Of a DNA stretch of 64,000 bases, positions 1 through 9,586 are shown in pieces. Within the stretch, counting starts at the first letter, position 1. Each line of letters opens with the position of its first letter. The DNA lies in NCBI RefSeq assembly GCF_900605495.1, contig NZ_LR027598.1, positions 104,432 through 168,431 on the forward strand, given 5' to 3'. A model generated the notes under the pieces. It was not told the origin of the DNA, did no database searches, and was given only the letters and a program-made list of their open reading frames with translations. This stretch comes from Bacilliculturomica massiliensis. GTDB lineage: Bacteria; Bacillota; Clostridia; Peptostreptococcales; Anaerovoracaceae. A program made the translations under genes and the position numbers.

Positions 1-1287
1 CTGACGGGAAAGAAGATCAACCGCTTCGGCCATCTCCACCAGAGCACCGAAGACCTGAAGAATAAAGTCAAGATGCAGAGACTGCTGGGACAGAAGACCG
101 CTTCCTGCTTCCAGAGATGCGTGGGCATGGACGCCTTCAACGCCGTCTTCTCCACCACCTTTGAGACCGATGAGAAATGCGGCACCAACTACCATGAGAA
201 CTTCAAGAAATTCCTCACCATGGTCCAGGATGAGGATCTGACAGTGGACGGAGCCATGACCGACCCCAAGGGAGACCGGAGCAAGTCCCCCAGCCAGCAG
301 GCGGACGCGGATCTGTTCGTGCACATCGTGGAGAGACGGGAGGACGGCATCGTAGTCAGCGGGGCCAAGTGCCATCAGACAGGCTCCATCAACTCCCACT
401 GGCATCTGTTCATGCCCACCATCGCCATGGGAGAGGCGGACAAAGACTATGCGGTATCCTTCGCCTGTCCGTCGGATGCGGACGGGATCTACATGATCTA
501 CGGCCGTCAGTCCTGCGACACCAGGAAGCTGGAAGAGGGAGCGGACGTGGACCTGGGCAACAAACAGTTCGGAGGCCAGGAAGCGCTGGTGGTGCTGGAC
601 AACGTGTTCATCCCCAACGAGTACGTGTTCCTGGCGGGCGAATATGAGTTTGCGGGAATGATGGTGGAGCGGTTTGCGGGATACCACAGACAGAGCTACG
701 GAGGATGCAAGGTAGGAGTCGGCGACGTGGTGATCGGAGCGGCGGCTTTGGCGGCGGAGTACAACGGAGCGGAGAAGGCGTCCCACGTGAAGGATAAGCT
801 GATCGAGATGACGCACTTAAACGAGACGCTGTACGCCTGCGGGATCGCGTGTTCGTCGGAGGGATTCCAGACGAAGGCGGGGAACTACCAGATCGACCTG
901 CTGCTGGCGAACGTGTGCAAGCAGAACGTAACGCGTTTTCCGTATGAGATCGTGAGACTGGCGGAGGACATCGCAGGAGGTCTGATGGTGACGATGCCGT
1001 CGGAGAAGGACTTCAAGTCGGACGTTGTGGTGGGAAAGAAAGGCGAGACCATCGGAGAGGTGTGCAATAAGTTCTATGTGGCCCGCGAAGGAGTGAAGAC
1101 GGAAGATAGGATGAGAGTACTGCGGTTCCTGGAGAACATCTGTCTGGGGAGCTCGGCGGTGGGATACCGTACAGAGTCCATGCATGGAGCGGGATCGCCG
1201 CAGGCGCAGCGGATCATGATCGCAAGACAGGGCAACATCAACGGAAAGAAGCAGCTGGCTAAGGACATCGCCGGCATTAAGGAATAG
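1..1287 (+). CDS. abfD: 4-hydroxybutyryl-CoA dehydratase / vinylacetyl-CoA delta-isomerase, 5' end cut by the window
   Basis: This enzyme dehydrates 4-hydroxybutyryl-CoA to crotonyl-CoA by radical chemistry with FAD and a [4Fe-4S] cluster, in the cytoplasm, during GABA/4-hydroxybutyrate or succinate fermentation to butyrate. The frame is open from base 1, so the start lies outside the window; 428 residues remain. The cluster ligands of the Clostridium aminobutyricum enzyme (Cys99, Cys103, His292, Cys299) match fragment residues Cys36 and Cys40 (CFQRC) and His229 and Cys236 (YHRQSYGGC) at exactly the right spacing. This implies about 63 residues are missing and a full length near 491, normal for the family. 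The downstream crotonase (1662-2423) would act on the crotonyl-CoA product. Identification is firm. Confidence 0.96.
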   Translation: MTGKKINRFGHLHQSTEDLKNKVKMQRLLGQKTASCFQRCVGMDAFNAVFSTTFETDEKCGTNYHENFKKFLTMVQDEDLTVDGAMTDPKGDRSKSPSQQADADLFVHIVERREDGIVVSGAKCHQTGSINSHWHLFMPTIAMGEADKDYAVSFACPSDADGIYMIYGRQSCDTRKLEEGADVDLGNKQFGGQEALVVLDNVFIPNEYVFLAGEYEFAGMMVERFAGYHRQSYGGCKVGVGDVVIGAAALAAEYNGAEKASHVKDKLIEMTHLNETLYACGIACSSEGFQTKAGNYQIDLLLANVCKQNVTRFPYEIVRLAEDIAGGLMVTMPSEKDFKSDVVVGKKGETIGEVCNKFYVAREGVKTEDRMRVLRFLENICLGSSAVGYRTESMHGAGSPQAQRIMIARQGNINGKKQLAKDIAGIKE

Positions 1288-1661
1288 AACCGGAGTCAGG
1301 AGACGGACCGCCGGGCCGCTGAGCTGCCGGGCCGCGTCAAAACAGCGTTGCTGGCGGCTCGAACAGAGGCGCCTGAAACGGCGCCGGCTGGCTGGAGCGG
1401 TGTTGGAACAGCGTCGGCGGGCCGGGCAGAAGCAGCCGGCGAAGTATGCCGGAAATATGAGATTCAGAGGAGCTGAAGCACTGCCGCCCGGGGATTTGGG
1501 GCTGGATAAGTAAGAATTGAGAGATAATAGAAATGAGACGGGATTCTGGCGAATTTCGTCGAAAATAGGGATGGCAGTGCTTCTGATTCTATAGAAAGAT
1601 CGGAGCAGAGACGCCGGCCTTGGCGGCCGGTCTCTCCGTTTCGCAGGGAGAGGTAAGTAAG
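1288..1661. other. Intergenic stretch, no gene recognised
   Basis: This is a GC-rich spacer between abfD and the crotonase. It contains a 10-bp direct repeat (gccgggccgc, near 1310-1335). I see no convincing T-tailed terminator or consensus promoter, so the two genes may be cotranscribed. The last bases carry the ribosome binding site gggagagg (1647-1653) of the next gene. Confidence 0.5.
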
Positions 1662-2423
1662 ATGATTCAATATAAAGAACACGAGGGCGTAGGCGTCATG
1701 CAGATCGACCGTCCGGAGGCGCTGAACGCGCTGAGCCGGGAGATCGTGGACGAGATGGATGCGCTGCTGGACAAGCTGGCGGAAAGCAAAACACTGCGCG
1801 TATTGATCGTGGGTGGGACAGAACATTTTGCAGCAGGAGCGGATATAAAAGGCATGGTGGACTGCGATCCCCAGGGCGCAAGGGCCTTCGGATTCAGCCC
1901 CACCTACAATAAGCTTGCTGCGCTGGCAGTACCCACGATAGCGGCCATGGGCGGTTATGCGCTGGGGGGCGGGCTTGAGCTGGCTCTGTGCTGTGATCTG
2001 CGGATCGCGACGGATTCAGCGAAGCTGGGACTGCCGGAGACGAATCTGGGAATTATGCCCGGCGCCGGCGGCAACGTCAGACTGCCCCGTCTGGTCGGCG
2101 AGGCGAAAGCGCTGGAGCTGATTCTCTTTGGGAAACAGATCGGCGCTCAGGAGGCGCTGGACATGGGACTGGTCAATACGGTAGTCCCTCAGGCAGAGCT
2201 GATGGAAACAGCGATGAAGTGGGCGGAAAAGCTGGCGAAAAGAGCGCCGGTAGCTCTTCGGACCGCAAAACGAACCGTCAAAAAAGCGCTGTCCTGCCCG
2301 ACGGCAGAGGAAGGCATCGACTTTGAAACGGAAGAATGGTGCGGACTTTTCACCACGGCGGACCAGAAAGAAGGCATGCGCGCCTTCATCGAAAAAAGGA
2401 AGCCGGCTTTCACGGGAAAATGA
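1662..2423 (+). CDS. Enoyl-CoA hydratase/isomerase family protein (crotonase)
   Basis: Crotonase-fold protein of 253 residues, a usual length, probably a short-chain enoyl-CoA hydratase converting crotonyl-CoA to 3-hydroxybutyryl-CoA. The oxyanion-hole segment HFAAGADIK (residues 55-63) and GGYALGGG are present. Both hydratase glutamates are retained, Glu106 in GGLELALCC and Glu126 in GLPETNLG, which favours true hydration over other crotonase-superfamily reactions. I chose ATG 1662, preceded by gggagagg, rather than an in-frame codon 42 bases upstream that lacks a binding site. Its place behind abfD suits the 4-hydroxybutyryl-CoA to crotonyl-CoA to butyrate route. A dehydrating role in another fatty or amino-acid pathway is possible. 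Confidence 0.9.
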   Translation: MIQYKEHEGVGVMQIDRPEALNALSREIVDEMDALLDKLAESKTLRVLIVGGTEHFAAGADIKGMVDCDPQGARAFGFSPTYNKLAALAVPTIAAMGGYALGGGLELALCCDLRIATDSAKLGLPETNLGIMPGAGGNVRLPRLVGEAKALELILFGKQIGAQEALDMGLVNTVVPQAELMETAMKWAEKLAKRAPVALRTAKRTVKKALSCPTAEEGIDFETEEWCGLFTTADQKEGMRAFIEKRKPAFTGK

Positions 2424-3381
2424 GAGAATGACATTTTGGTATAGCGATAAGCGGTATGCGATTTTCCATATCGCTGTATCACTATATGATCTGTAACCAT
2501 ATAACATTGCGTTACTCTTCTCCAGCTTTCCGTCGGCGGAGACATACGCGCTGAAAGGATCGGATCCTATCTGCGCGCTCTGGCGGCGTAAGGCCAGACA
2601 CTACACATACATTACGGAAAAAGGATACGCGCCGGAGACAATACCGGTGACGTATCCTTTTTCTTTTTCATTCTCTTTTCTGTCCTGTCCTTCCTCTCCG
2701 GCCTTCGGCTCGTCCTATAAAATGTCCGCAATATGTCCACAAAATATCCGCAAAAACGGGGTGCCGGGGGTGAATTGCCTTGATGCATTGGCGCATCAGC
2801 GCGCGGTTTGCTTCTTTCCGCCAGTGTCAAGCTTCCCGGGGCTGGTCGGGGCTTCCCGGGGCTGGTGTGCAGAGACGGCAGATATGCGAAAACGCAAAAA
2901 AATCTCCCGTTTCACCCAAAATACCTTCGAAAACCCGTTAAAATGGTAATGTTTTGAAGCAAAATAGGCGATAACGCATTTTTTTATCTTTTTTCGCCTA
3001 TATTTCAGCTCGTATTCGGTGATAATTAAATATTTTTTGCGTATTCGCATATTTCGCACCGTTGACCGCCTGGCGGACGGTTATTCACGTCCAAAACCTG
3101 CGCCCGGCCGCCGGCCGTAACCCATGCCGTCCGCTCACGTTCAACAGTCCAGTACTAACGCCGCGCCGGCCCACGTCCACCATCAGTTAACAACGCCGCT
3201 GCCACGTCCGTCGGCTAACGCCTGTCAGTCCAAGACCACGCCTGTCAGCCCAGGGCCGGCGCTGGGCGTTCGCGCCGTCAGTCCAACCCTTGCGGCTGCT
3301 TCCAGCCTAGGGTGAACACAGTGATCACCGGTTTTCTGGAAGAAGGGCGAAGCCGCTTTTGTGGTATGCGGGGAAAGAAGA
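2424..3381. other. Long intergenic region with a terminator, short repeats and an AT-rich block
   Basis: About 960 bases without a supported gene. It holds a strong terminator (2617-2668), two copies of the 16-mer gcttcccggggctggt near 2830-2866, and an AT-rich island at about 2880-3060 in which ataggcg and cgcctat form an inverted repeat around a T-rich loop. Bases 3120-3310 are GC-rich, degenerate and repetitive (acgcctgtcag occurs twice). Short open frames here have atypical composition and no start signals. Confidence 0.6.
2617..2668 (+). terminator. Rho-independent terminator after the crotonase
   Basis: Perfect 13-bp inverted repeat: gaaaaaggatacg (2617-2629) pairs with its complement at 2651-2663. 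The second arm ends in a T-rich run. It closes the abfD-crotonase transcript, about 190 bases after the stop codon. Confidence 0.75.
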
Positions 3382-5061
3382 TCAGATCCCCTCCGCGCCG
3401 ATCTTATAGTAGGCCAGCAGGAGATCCACCATGCGGCCGTAGCTTTTGGCCCCGTCGCTCTGGGCGTTGGCGCGCAGATAGCTGTCGTTGGCGGCTCTGG
3501 CCGTCTGAGAGATGGCGCCGCGGACGCCTTTGCGGAACTGCTGCCAGTAAGTCTGGTTAGCCTGCAGATCCGCCAGCGCCTGGGCGGGTACCGTGCGCAG
3601 AACGGCCTGATATTCCTCGGGCGTTACGTTTTGGTACAGAGCGTTCAGACTGTAGGACAGCGCGTTCAGCGCGCCGCTGTACCGCAGCTGAGGACTGTCA
3701 GCGCCCAGGCAAGCCAGATAGGAGATGAATCCGGCCTCGTTTTCCTTGATGAAACCTTTCACGTGAGCCAATTCGTGGCAGATCGTATATGGGATGACGT
3801 AAGGCGTTACATCCCGGTTGTAATTCGCCTCCGTGGTGTAGGGGGAGAATATCCCGGTCAGGCTTACGGTAGACATGGCGCGGGAAAAGAAGATGGGCTT
3901 GGGATTGGGATAAAATCCGGACAGGGATGGATAGGTGGCGCCCAACTTTTCCATGGCGGCTCTGGCTTCCCGCCGGACGTCGATGTTGTCCAGCAGAAGC
4001 GTTCCATCCTGACTGAAATGCAGGGGGGCCCCGGCCGGAAGGGAGTTGGCTGAGATTGAACCGGCCAGAGCGGAGCCGGACGAAACTGAACCGGCCGAGA
4101 CGGAGTTGGCCAGAGCGGAGTCGGTCGAAAGTGAACCGGCCAGAGCGGAACCGGTCGAAAGCGAACCGGCCGAGACGGCGTTCGATCCGCTCTGTGCGGA
4201 GGTAGCGCCGCCTGTTTTGGGATGGATCATTTTGTCGCGCAGAGAAGCGGAAGACTCATCCGATCCTGGGGCGTCCTGCGCCGATTCGCTTTGCGCCAGC
4301 TGTCCGGCGGAGCCCCGTTCGTATCCCGACTCTTCGATGACCGCGTACAGATCGTCGATGAGAAGGCCGCACAGCTCTTTGAGCTCCTCGTCGGATGCGG
4401 GATAGACGGCCAGGCCGATCTCCTCTGAAAAATCCATCCGTCCGTAGTTTAGAAAACAGGTCAGCGTCTGGGTCAGAAACATTGCGGAGATTACGCACAG
4501 GACGACGGGAACCGCCCGGCCAGTTATACGCAGAAGGATCCGGCGTCCGCCGCGCCGCCACAGGGCAAAGACGGCGAACAGCAAAAATCCTCCGGTCAGG
4601 AGTATGGCCAGACAGATCAGCGCTTCAAACAGGGAAAAGGGCAGAGGGGACAGGATCCGTCCCAGCGTGCCGGGAAGCAGCGGGTAGACATAGCGGTTGT
4701 AGGCCGGCCCAAAGCCGTCCACGTGACGGCCAAGAAAGATCAGCAGAAGGGAGAGCACAAAAAATGCGCCAGCCATTACAAACTGCCTGCGGTGTGTAAA
4801 AAGCCAGCCTTTCAGCCGACGGGCAAAGGGCGTTTTGCAGGTATTTTTTTTATCGGATACCAGGGCTGATCCAGAGACCGGACTTTCACGAAATCCTGAT
4901 TCGGGTCCGGCGAATTCTTCAGTTGCTGCTGCTGTCTCTGGGCCTGTATCAGCTGCAGCGTCTAATTTTTCGGTCGGTCCAGGTACTGATTTTTCGGTCG
5001 GTCCAGGTACTGTTTTTTTCAGTCGATCCGCGCCTGGTTCCCGCTGTTTCTTAAGTTTCAC
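3382..5061 (-). CDS. DUF3810-like membrane protein with an HExxH metallopeptidase motif and low-complexity repeats
   Basis: Protein of 559 residues with three likely membrane segments (about 92-110, 144-168 and 182-203). A long extracytoplasmic part contains HELAH (His429, Glu430, His433) followed by VKGF, the arrangement of the DUF3810 family of putative zinc peptidases; activity is not established for the family. The start is GTG at 5061 with ggagggagg just upstream. The N-terminal tail carries a 24-bp tandem duplication (VPGPTEK twice, 4966-5013). The loop before the catalytic part contains about nine copies of a five-residue Ser/Ala-rich repeat (pattern GSALA/GSLST, DNA about 4050-4190). 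Both are in-frame minisatellites. It stands alone, with no operon partner. Confidence 0.75.
   Translation of the reverse strand: MKLKKQREPGADRLKKTVPGPTEKSVPGPTEKLDAAADTGPETAAATEEFAGPESGFRESPVSGSALVSDKKNTCKTPFARRLKGWLFTHRRQFVMAGAFFVLSLLLIFLGRHVDGFGPAYNRYVYPLLPGTLGRILSPLPFSLFEALICLAILLTGGFLLFAVFALWRRGGRRILLRITGRAVPVVLCVISAMFLTQTLTCFLNYGRMDFSEEIGLAVYPASDEELKELCGLLIDDLYAVIEESGYERGSAGQLAQSESAQDAPGSDESSASLRDKMIHPKTGGATSAQSGSNAVSAGSLSTGSALAGSLSTDSALANSVSAGSVSSGSALAGSISANSLPAGAPLHFSQDGTLLLDNIDVRREARAAMEKLGATYPSLSGFYPNPKPIFFSRAMSTVSLTGIFSPYTTEANYNRDVTPYVIPYTICHELAHVKGFIKENEAGFISYLACLGADSPQLRYSGALNALSYSLNALYQNVTPEEYQAVLRTVPAQALADLQANQTYWQQFRKGVRGAISQTARAANDSYLRANAQSDGAKSYGRMVDLLLAYYKIGAEGI
4050..4190 (-). 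repeat. In-frame 15-bp minisatellite in the DUF3810-like gene
   Basis: Degenerate tandem 15-mers encode alternating GSLST, GSALA, NSVSA and GSISA pentapeptides. Unit length is a multiple of three, so copy number can change without breaking the frame. Confidence 0.7.
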
Positions 5062-5339
5062 AGCCTGCTTCCCTCCCTCCGCCGCTCACTAATATTTCCG
5101 CCCGGTCTTCATCCGGGCGGGCGTCCCTACAATTGTACCACAAAAACTGACTGGACGGAATAAGGTGGCTGCTGGAAATCAGGGCGCGTCAGCGGACCAT
5201 TATCTGGCGGCAAGAGCGGCGGTCGCTCTGACTCTGCAAGACGGGACGTCGCAGCGTATCATCGATACGTTTTGCTTTCTGAATTGAGGGGTTGCGGCCC
5301 CATCACAAATAAACCGTCGAAATAACACGAAATCTTTAC

Positions 5340-5361
5340 AAAAAGGGCGAAAGCCCTTTTT
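5340..5361. terminator. Hairpin with GAAA loop overlapping the secA promoter
   Basis: aaaaagggc (5340-5348), loop gaaa, then gcccttttt (5353-5361): a perfect 9-bp stem followed by further T residues. No plus-strand gene ends just upstream, so it may block read-through into secA. It overlaps the -35 region. Confidence 0.55.
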
Positions 5362-5388
5362 GCTTTTCAAGGAATGACATGGTATAAT
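5360..5388 (+). promoter_or_regulatory. Sigma-A-type promoter of secA
   Basis: TTGCTT (5360-5365), a 17-base spacer and a perfect TATAAT (5383-5388). Predicted start of transcription is near 5395, about 240 bases before the secA start codon. Confidence 0.7.
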
Positions 5389-5638
5389 ATAATGTCTCAG
5401 TATATATCAGAGGATAAGTCTGCCGGGGGCCATGCCTTCGGCGGCCGGACCGGCAAAGGAAAACAGGCCGGAAAAAGAAAACAGAACAGTAGAAACAGAA
5501 CAGTAGAGAAGAAGACCCGCAGCGGAGCGGCAGAAAAGAGATCCGCGGCGCCGGCCGGCGCCGCGGCACTGCCGGCGGCGTTTTTCGCGGAGTGTGCAAG
5601 ACGCCGGCGGGAGCAATAGAAAGAAGGGACAATTTACC

Positions 5639-8392
5639 ATGGGACTAATGGAAAAGATCTTTGGCGATCTGAACGCCAAGGAAGTAAAGAAAGTAGAGAA
5701 GATCGTCGATAAGATCGAGGTGCTGGACGAACAGATGCAGGCGCTCTCCGATGAGGAGCTGCGGGGGATGACCGTCAAATTCAGGGAACGCCTGAAGGAC
5801 GGCGAGACGCTGGACGATATCCTGCCGGAAGCCTTCGCGGTATGCCGGGAAGCGGCGTATCGGAGCCTGGGAATGAAACATTTCCGGGTCCAGCTCATCG
5901 GCGGCGTGGTCCTGCATCAGGGCCGGATCGCCGAGATGAAGACCGGTGAAGGAAAGACTCTGGTGGCCACGCTGCCGGTCTATCTGAACGCGTTGGAGGG
6001 AAAAGGCGTCCACGTGGTCACGGTCAACGATTATCTGGCCAAGCGGGACATGGAGTGGATGGGCAAGCTCTACACCTTCCTGGGCCTGACTGTGGGCTGC
6101 GTGGTCCACGGGATCACCACCGAGGCCAGAAAGGCGGCCTATCAGGCGGATATCACATACGGAACCAACAATGAGTTCGGTTTCGATTATCTGCGGGACA
6201 ATATGGTCATCTACAGGGAAGCGCTGATGCAGCGCGAACTGAACTTTGCCATCGTGGACGAGGTGGACTCCATCCTGGTGGACGAGGCCAGAACGCCGCT
6301 GATCATTTCCGGTCAGGGGGAGAAATCCACCGATCTTTACCGGATCGCCAACGACTTCGTGCGGACCTTCAGGCTGGACGAGGATTTTACTATGGACGAG
6401 AAGGACAAAACCGTGTCCATCACCGAGGAAGGCGTGGCCAAGTGCGAGAAGTTCTTCGGCATTGAAAACTTCTCCGATCCGGAAAATATGGAGATCAACC
6501 ATCACGTGCACATCGCGCTGAAGGCGCACAACCTGATGAAGCGAGATGTGGATTATATCGAAAAGGACGGCGAGATCGTCATCGTAGACGAATTCACCGG
6601 CCGTCTGATGTTTGGACGCCGGTACAGCGACGGGCTGCATCAGGCCATCGAGGCCAAGGAAGGCATCGAAGTGCGTCAGGAATCCAAGACGTTGGCCACC
6701 ATCACCCTGCAGAATTACTTCCGTATGTATCAGAAGCTGGCCGGTATGACCGGTACGGCCAAGACGGAGGAACAGGAATTCAGAGATATCTACAACATGG
6801 ATGTGGTTGTCATTCCCACCAACAAGCCCATCGCCAGGATCGATATGGACGATTCGGTCTACGGTACGGAGCACGGTAAGTTCCTGGCTATCGTCAATCA
6901 GATCGAGGAGCGCCACGCCACGGGCCAGCCGATTCTGGTGGGCACGATCTCCATCGAAAAATCCGAGGCCATCAGCGAACTGCTGAAGAAGAAAGGCATC
7001 AAACACAATGTGCTGAACGCCAAGCAGCATGAGCGCGAGGCGGAGATCATCGCCGAGGCGGGCCGTCTGAACACCGTCACCATCGCCACCAACATGGCGG
7101 GCCGTGGTACGGATATTATTCTGGGCGGCAACCCGGAGTTCGAAGCGCGTAAGGAAATGAAGAAGATGGGCTACAGCGATACGGCCATCTCCTACGCCTC
7201 CAGCTTTATTCCTCTGGATGAGCCGGATCTGATCGAGGCGCGGGCCAAGTTCGGCGAACTGCTGGCCAGGTTCAAAGAAGAACGGGCGGAAGAGCAGGAG
7301 AAGGTGAGAGAAGCAGGGGGACTGCACATTATCGGTACGGAGCGGCACGAGTCCAGGCGTATCGATAATCAGCTGCGGGGCCGTGCCGGACGTCAGGGCG
7401 ACCCCGGTTCCACGCAGTTCTTTATCTCGCTGGAAGACGAACTCATGCGTCTCTTCGGCGGCGAACGCATTCAGGGCCTGGTGGGCAAGCTGGGCGTGGC
7501 GGAGGACGAACCCATCGAGGCGGGCATGCTGACCCGTTCGATCGAGAGCGCGCAGAAGAAGGTGGAAGGCAGAAACTTCTCCATTCGTAAATACGTTCTG
7601 CAGTACGACGACGTCATGAACAAGCAGAGAGAAGTGATCTACGGCGAGCGCCGCAGGGTGCTGTACGGGGAAAACCTCCGGGATCACGTCCTTTCCATGG
7701 TGCGGGAGATCGTGGAGGAAAATGCTGATTACTGCTCTCACACCTCCAAGTTTGCCGAAGAATGGGACCTGGAGGATTACAATCAGAAAATGCAGCGGTA
7801 CTGCGGCCGCTTTGAAGGCGTAAAATATGGCGAAGACAGCCTGCACGATCTGACGAAGGATACGCTGATCGAGGATACGATGGAGCGCTTTGAAAAGCTG
7901 TACGAGGAGAAGGAGCAGGAGATCGGCGAAGAGAGAATGCGGGAGCTGGAGCGCATGATCCTGCTGAGAGTGGTGGATACCAAGTGGATGGATCACATCG
8001 ACGCCATGGATCAGCTCAAGTCCGGCATCGGCCTGCGGGCTCTGGGTCAGGAGGATCCGGCCAGAGCCTACGCAAACGAAGGCTTCGATATGTTTGAACT
8101 GATGATCAAGGCCATCAAGGACGATACGATCAAGTTCTGCTTTAACGTCACCATTCAGACTACTACGGAGAGAAAGCAGGTCATCGGCCAGGGTCAGGGC
8201 GTGAAGCAGGAAGCGGACGGCACTATGACGGACGAAGAGGGCCGGCCCCTGCCGAAGGAGACCAAGGTGCCGGAGCGTCAGGGCAAGCAGATGCCCGTTC
8301 ACAAGGAACCGACCGTGGGCAGAAACGATCCCTGTCCCTGCGGCAGCGGCAAGAAATATAAAAAGTGCTGCGGCGCGCATCTGGAAGATTAG
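5639..8392 (+). CDS. secA: Protein translocase ATPase subunit SecA
   Basis: Motor ATPase that drives preproteins through SecYEG at the cytoplasmic membrane. It has 917 residues. Visible are Walker A TGEGKT (about residues 101-106), the [13 protein letters not shown] Walker B region, helicase motifs AGRGTD and GRAGRQGD in the second nucleotide-binding fold, and a C-terminal zinc/SecB-type tail [15 protein letters not shown] chose ATG 5639 because gaaagaaggga precedes it at good spacing; an in-frame ATG at 5594 would add a 15-residue tail not seen in SecA. prfB follows after 80 bases, the common Bacillota order secA-prfB. Confidence 0.98.
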   Translation: MGLMEKIFGDLNAKEVKKVEKIVDKIEVLDEQMQALSDEELRGMTVKFRERLKDGETLDDILPEAFAVCREAAYRSLGMKHFRVQLIGGVVLHQGRIAEMKTGEGKTLVATLPVYLNALEGKGVHVVTVNDYLAKRDMEWMGKLYTFLGLTVGCVVHGITTEARKAAYQADITYGTNNEFGFDYLRDNMVIYREALMQRELNFAIVDEVDSILVDEARTPLIISGQGEKSTDLYRIANDFVRTFRLDEDFTMDEKDKTVSITEEGVAKCEKFFGIENFSDPENMEINHHVHIALKAHNLMKRDVDYIEKDGEIVIVDEFTGRLMFGRRYSDGLHQAIEAKEGIEVRQESKTLATITLQNYFRMYQKLAGMTGTAKTEEQEFRDIYNMDVVVIPTNKPIARIDMDDSVYGTEHGKFLAIVNQIEERHATGQPILVGTISIEKSEAISELLKKKGIKHNVLNAKQHEREAEIIAEAGRLNTVTIATNMAGRGTDIILGGNPEFEARKEMKKMGYSDTAISYASSFIPLDEPDLIEARAKFGELLARFKEERAEEQEKVREAGGLHIIGTERHESRRIDNQLRGRAGRQGDPGSTQFFISLEDELMRLFGGERIQGLVGKLGVAEDEPIEAGMLTRSIESAQKKVEGRNFSIRKYVLQYDDVMNKQREVIYGERRRVLYGENLRDHVLSMVREIVEENADYCSHTSKFAEEWDLEDYNQKMQRYCGRFEGVKYGEDSLHDLTKDTLIEDTMERFEKLYEEKEQEIGEERMRELERMILLRVVDTKWMDHIDAMDQLKSGIGLRALGQEDPARAYANEGFDMFELMIKAIKDDTIKFCFNVTIQTTTERKQVIGQGQGVKQEADGTMTDEEGRPLPKETKVPERQGKQMPVHKEPTVGRNDPCPCGSGKKYKKCCGAHLED

Positions 8393-8472
8393 CCTATCGC
8401 CGGCTGGTTTTTAAAGCTGGTTTATAAATAAGCAGATTTCAATACGGAAAGCAAAAAGGAGGCCCGATCGAT

Positions 8473-9586
8473 ATGGTAGAACTGGACCAGGTAAAATTTG
8501 AACTTCCCGCGGCGGCGGAGATGCTTGCGAAACTCGGAGAGTCTCTTTGACGTCGCCGGTATTGAGAATAAACTTGAGGACATGAACGTAAAAGTGGAAG
8601 TGGAAGGCTTCTGGGACAACGTGGAGCAGGCGCAGAAGCTGCTCAAGGAAAAAAAGGGCCTGGAAAACAAGCTGGAACACTTCCGCAGTCTGCAGCAGGA
8701 GCTGTCCGATATCGAACTTCTCATAGATATGGCCGAGGAGGAGGACGACGCAGCGGCGGCTGGGGACATTAAAAAGAGTTTTGAGGCGTTTAAGGAGGAG
8801 GCGGAGGCCCTTCGTCTGATCACGCTTTTGAACGAGGAATACGACGGGAACAACGCTATCGTTTCCATCCATCCCGGCTCCGGCGGACTGGATGCACAGG
8901 ACTGGGCGGAAATGCTGCTGCGCATGTACACCAGATGGGCAGAGAAAAAGGGCTACCGCGTAAGGATCCTGGACTTCCAGAGGGATACGGAAGGCGGGAT
9001 CAAGAGCGCCACGCTGCTGGTGGAGGGAGAAAACGCCTACGGTTATCTGAAGACGGAAAAAGGAGTTCACCGGCTGGTGCGCATCTCTCCCTTCGATACG
9101 GCAAAAAAGCGGCACACGTCCTTCGCGTCGCTGGATGTGACGCCGGAACTGGACGACGCCGTGGAAGTGGAGATCAATCCGGAGGACCTGCGGATCGATA
9201 CCTACCGTTCCAGCGGGGCCGGCGGACAGCACGTCAACAAGACGGATTCGGCGATCCGGATCACCCATCTTCCCACCAACATCGTCGTGTCCTGTCAGAA
9301 TGAACGCTCCCAGCATCAAAACAAGGAGTACGCCATGCGCATGCTGGCGGCCAAACTCTACGAGCTGGCAAAGCAGGAGCATAAAGATAAGATCGATGAG
9401 TTGAAGGGCGACTTTGGACAGATCACCTGGGGGAACCAGATCCGCTCCTACGTCTTCCATCCTTACACCATGGTGAAGGATCACCGCACCGGTGCAGAGG
9501 TGGGGAACGTACAGGCGGTCATGGACGGCGATCTGGACTATTTCATCAACGCCAGTCTTGATGCGAGAAAGAAAAATGGATATTGA
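8473..9586 (+). CDS. prfB: Peptide chain release factor 2, expressed by programmed +1 frameshift
   Basis: Release factor for UGA and UAA codons; 370 residues after frameshifting. Frame zero starts at ATG 8473 behind an aaggagg site and stops at an in-frame TGA (8548-8550, codon 26) within the slippery context CTT-TGA-C. A +1 shift continues as GAC in the long downstream frame. A purine-rich internal Shine-Dalgarno-like ggag lies at 8536-8539. The anticodon-like SPF motif (RISPFDT) and catalytic GGQ (GAGGQHVNK) are both present. This is the classic autoregulatory prfB device: low RF2 lets the ribosome shift past the UGA. The 3' end overlaps the next gene. Confidence 0.96.

Larger units (their letters stand above)
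5062..5638. other. Divergent intergenic region between the DUF3810-like gene and secA
   Basis: The region contains a GC hairpin (ccgcccgg/ccgggcgg, 5098-5121), nothing recognisable from 5150 to 5335, and then the secA promoter. A secA leader of roughly 240 bases follows, with a 14-bp tandem repeat (aacagaacagtaga, about 5480-5508) and a perfect 24-bp palindrome at 5543-5566. A leader of this size suggests possible post-transcriptional control, but no known leader class is recognised. Confidence 0.5.

Noticed and set aside
2647-2949. 100-codon frame downstream of the crotonase
   Set aside because: Begins inside the terminator stem and has atypical Ser/Phe/Pro-rich composition.
5392-5619. Short frame ending 19 bases before secA, considered as a SecM-like leader peptide
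   Set aside because: Its start lies at or before the predicted transcription start, and no arrest motif or signal peptide is seen.
5645-8380. Open frame of more than 900 codons on the minus strand opposite secA
   Set aside because: It mirrors secA codon structure in GC-rich DNA, has no family motifs and no ribosome binding site.
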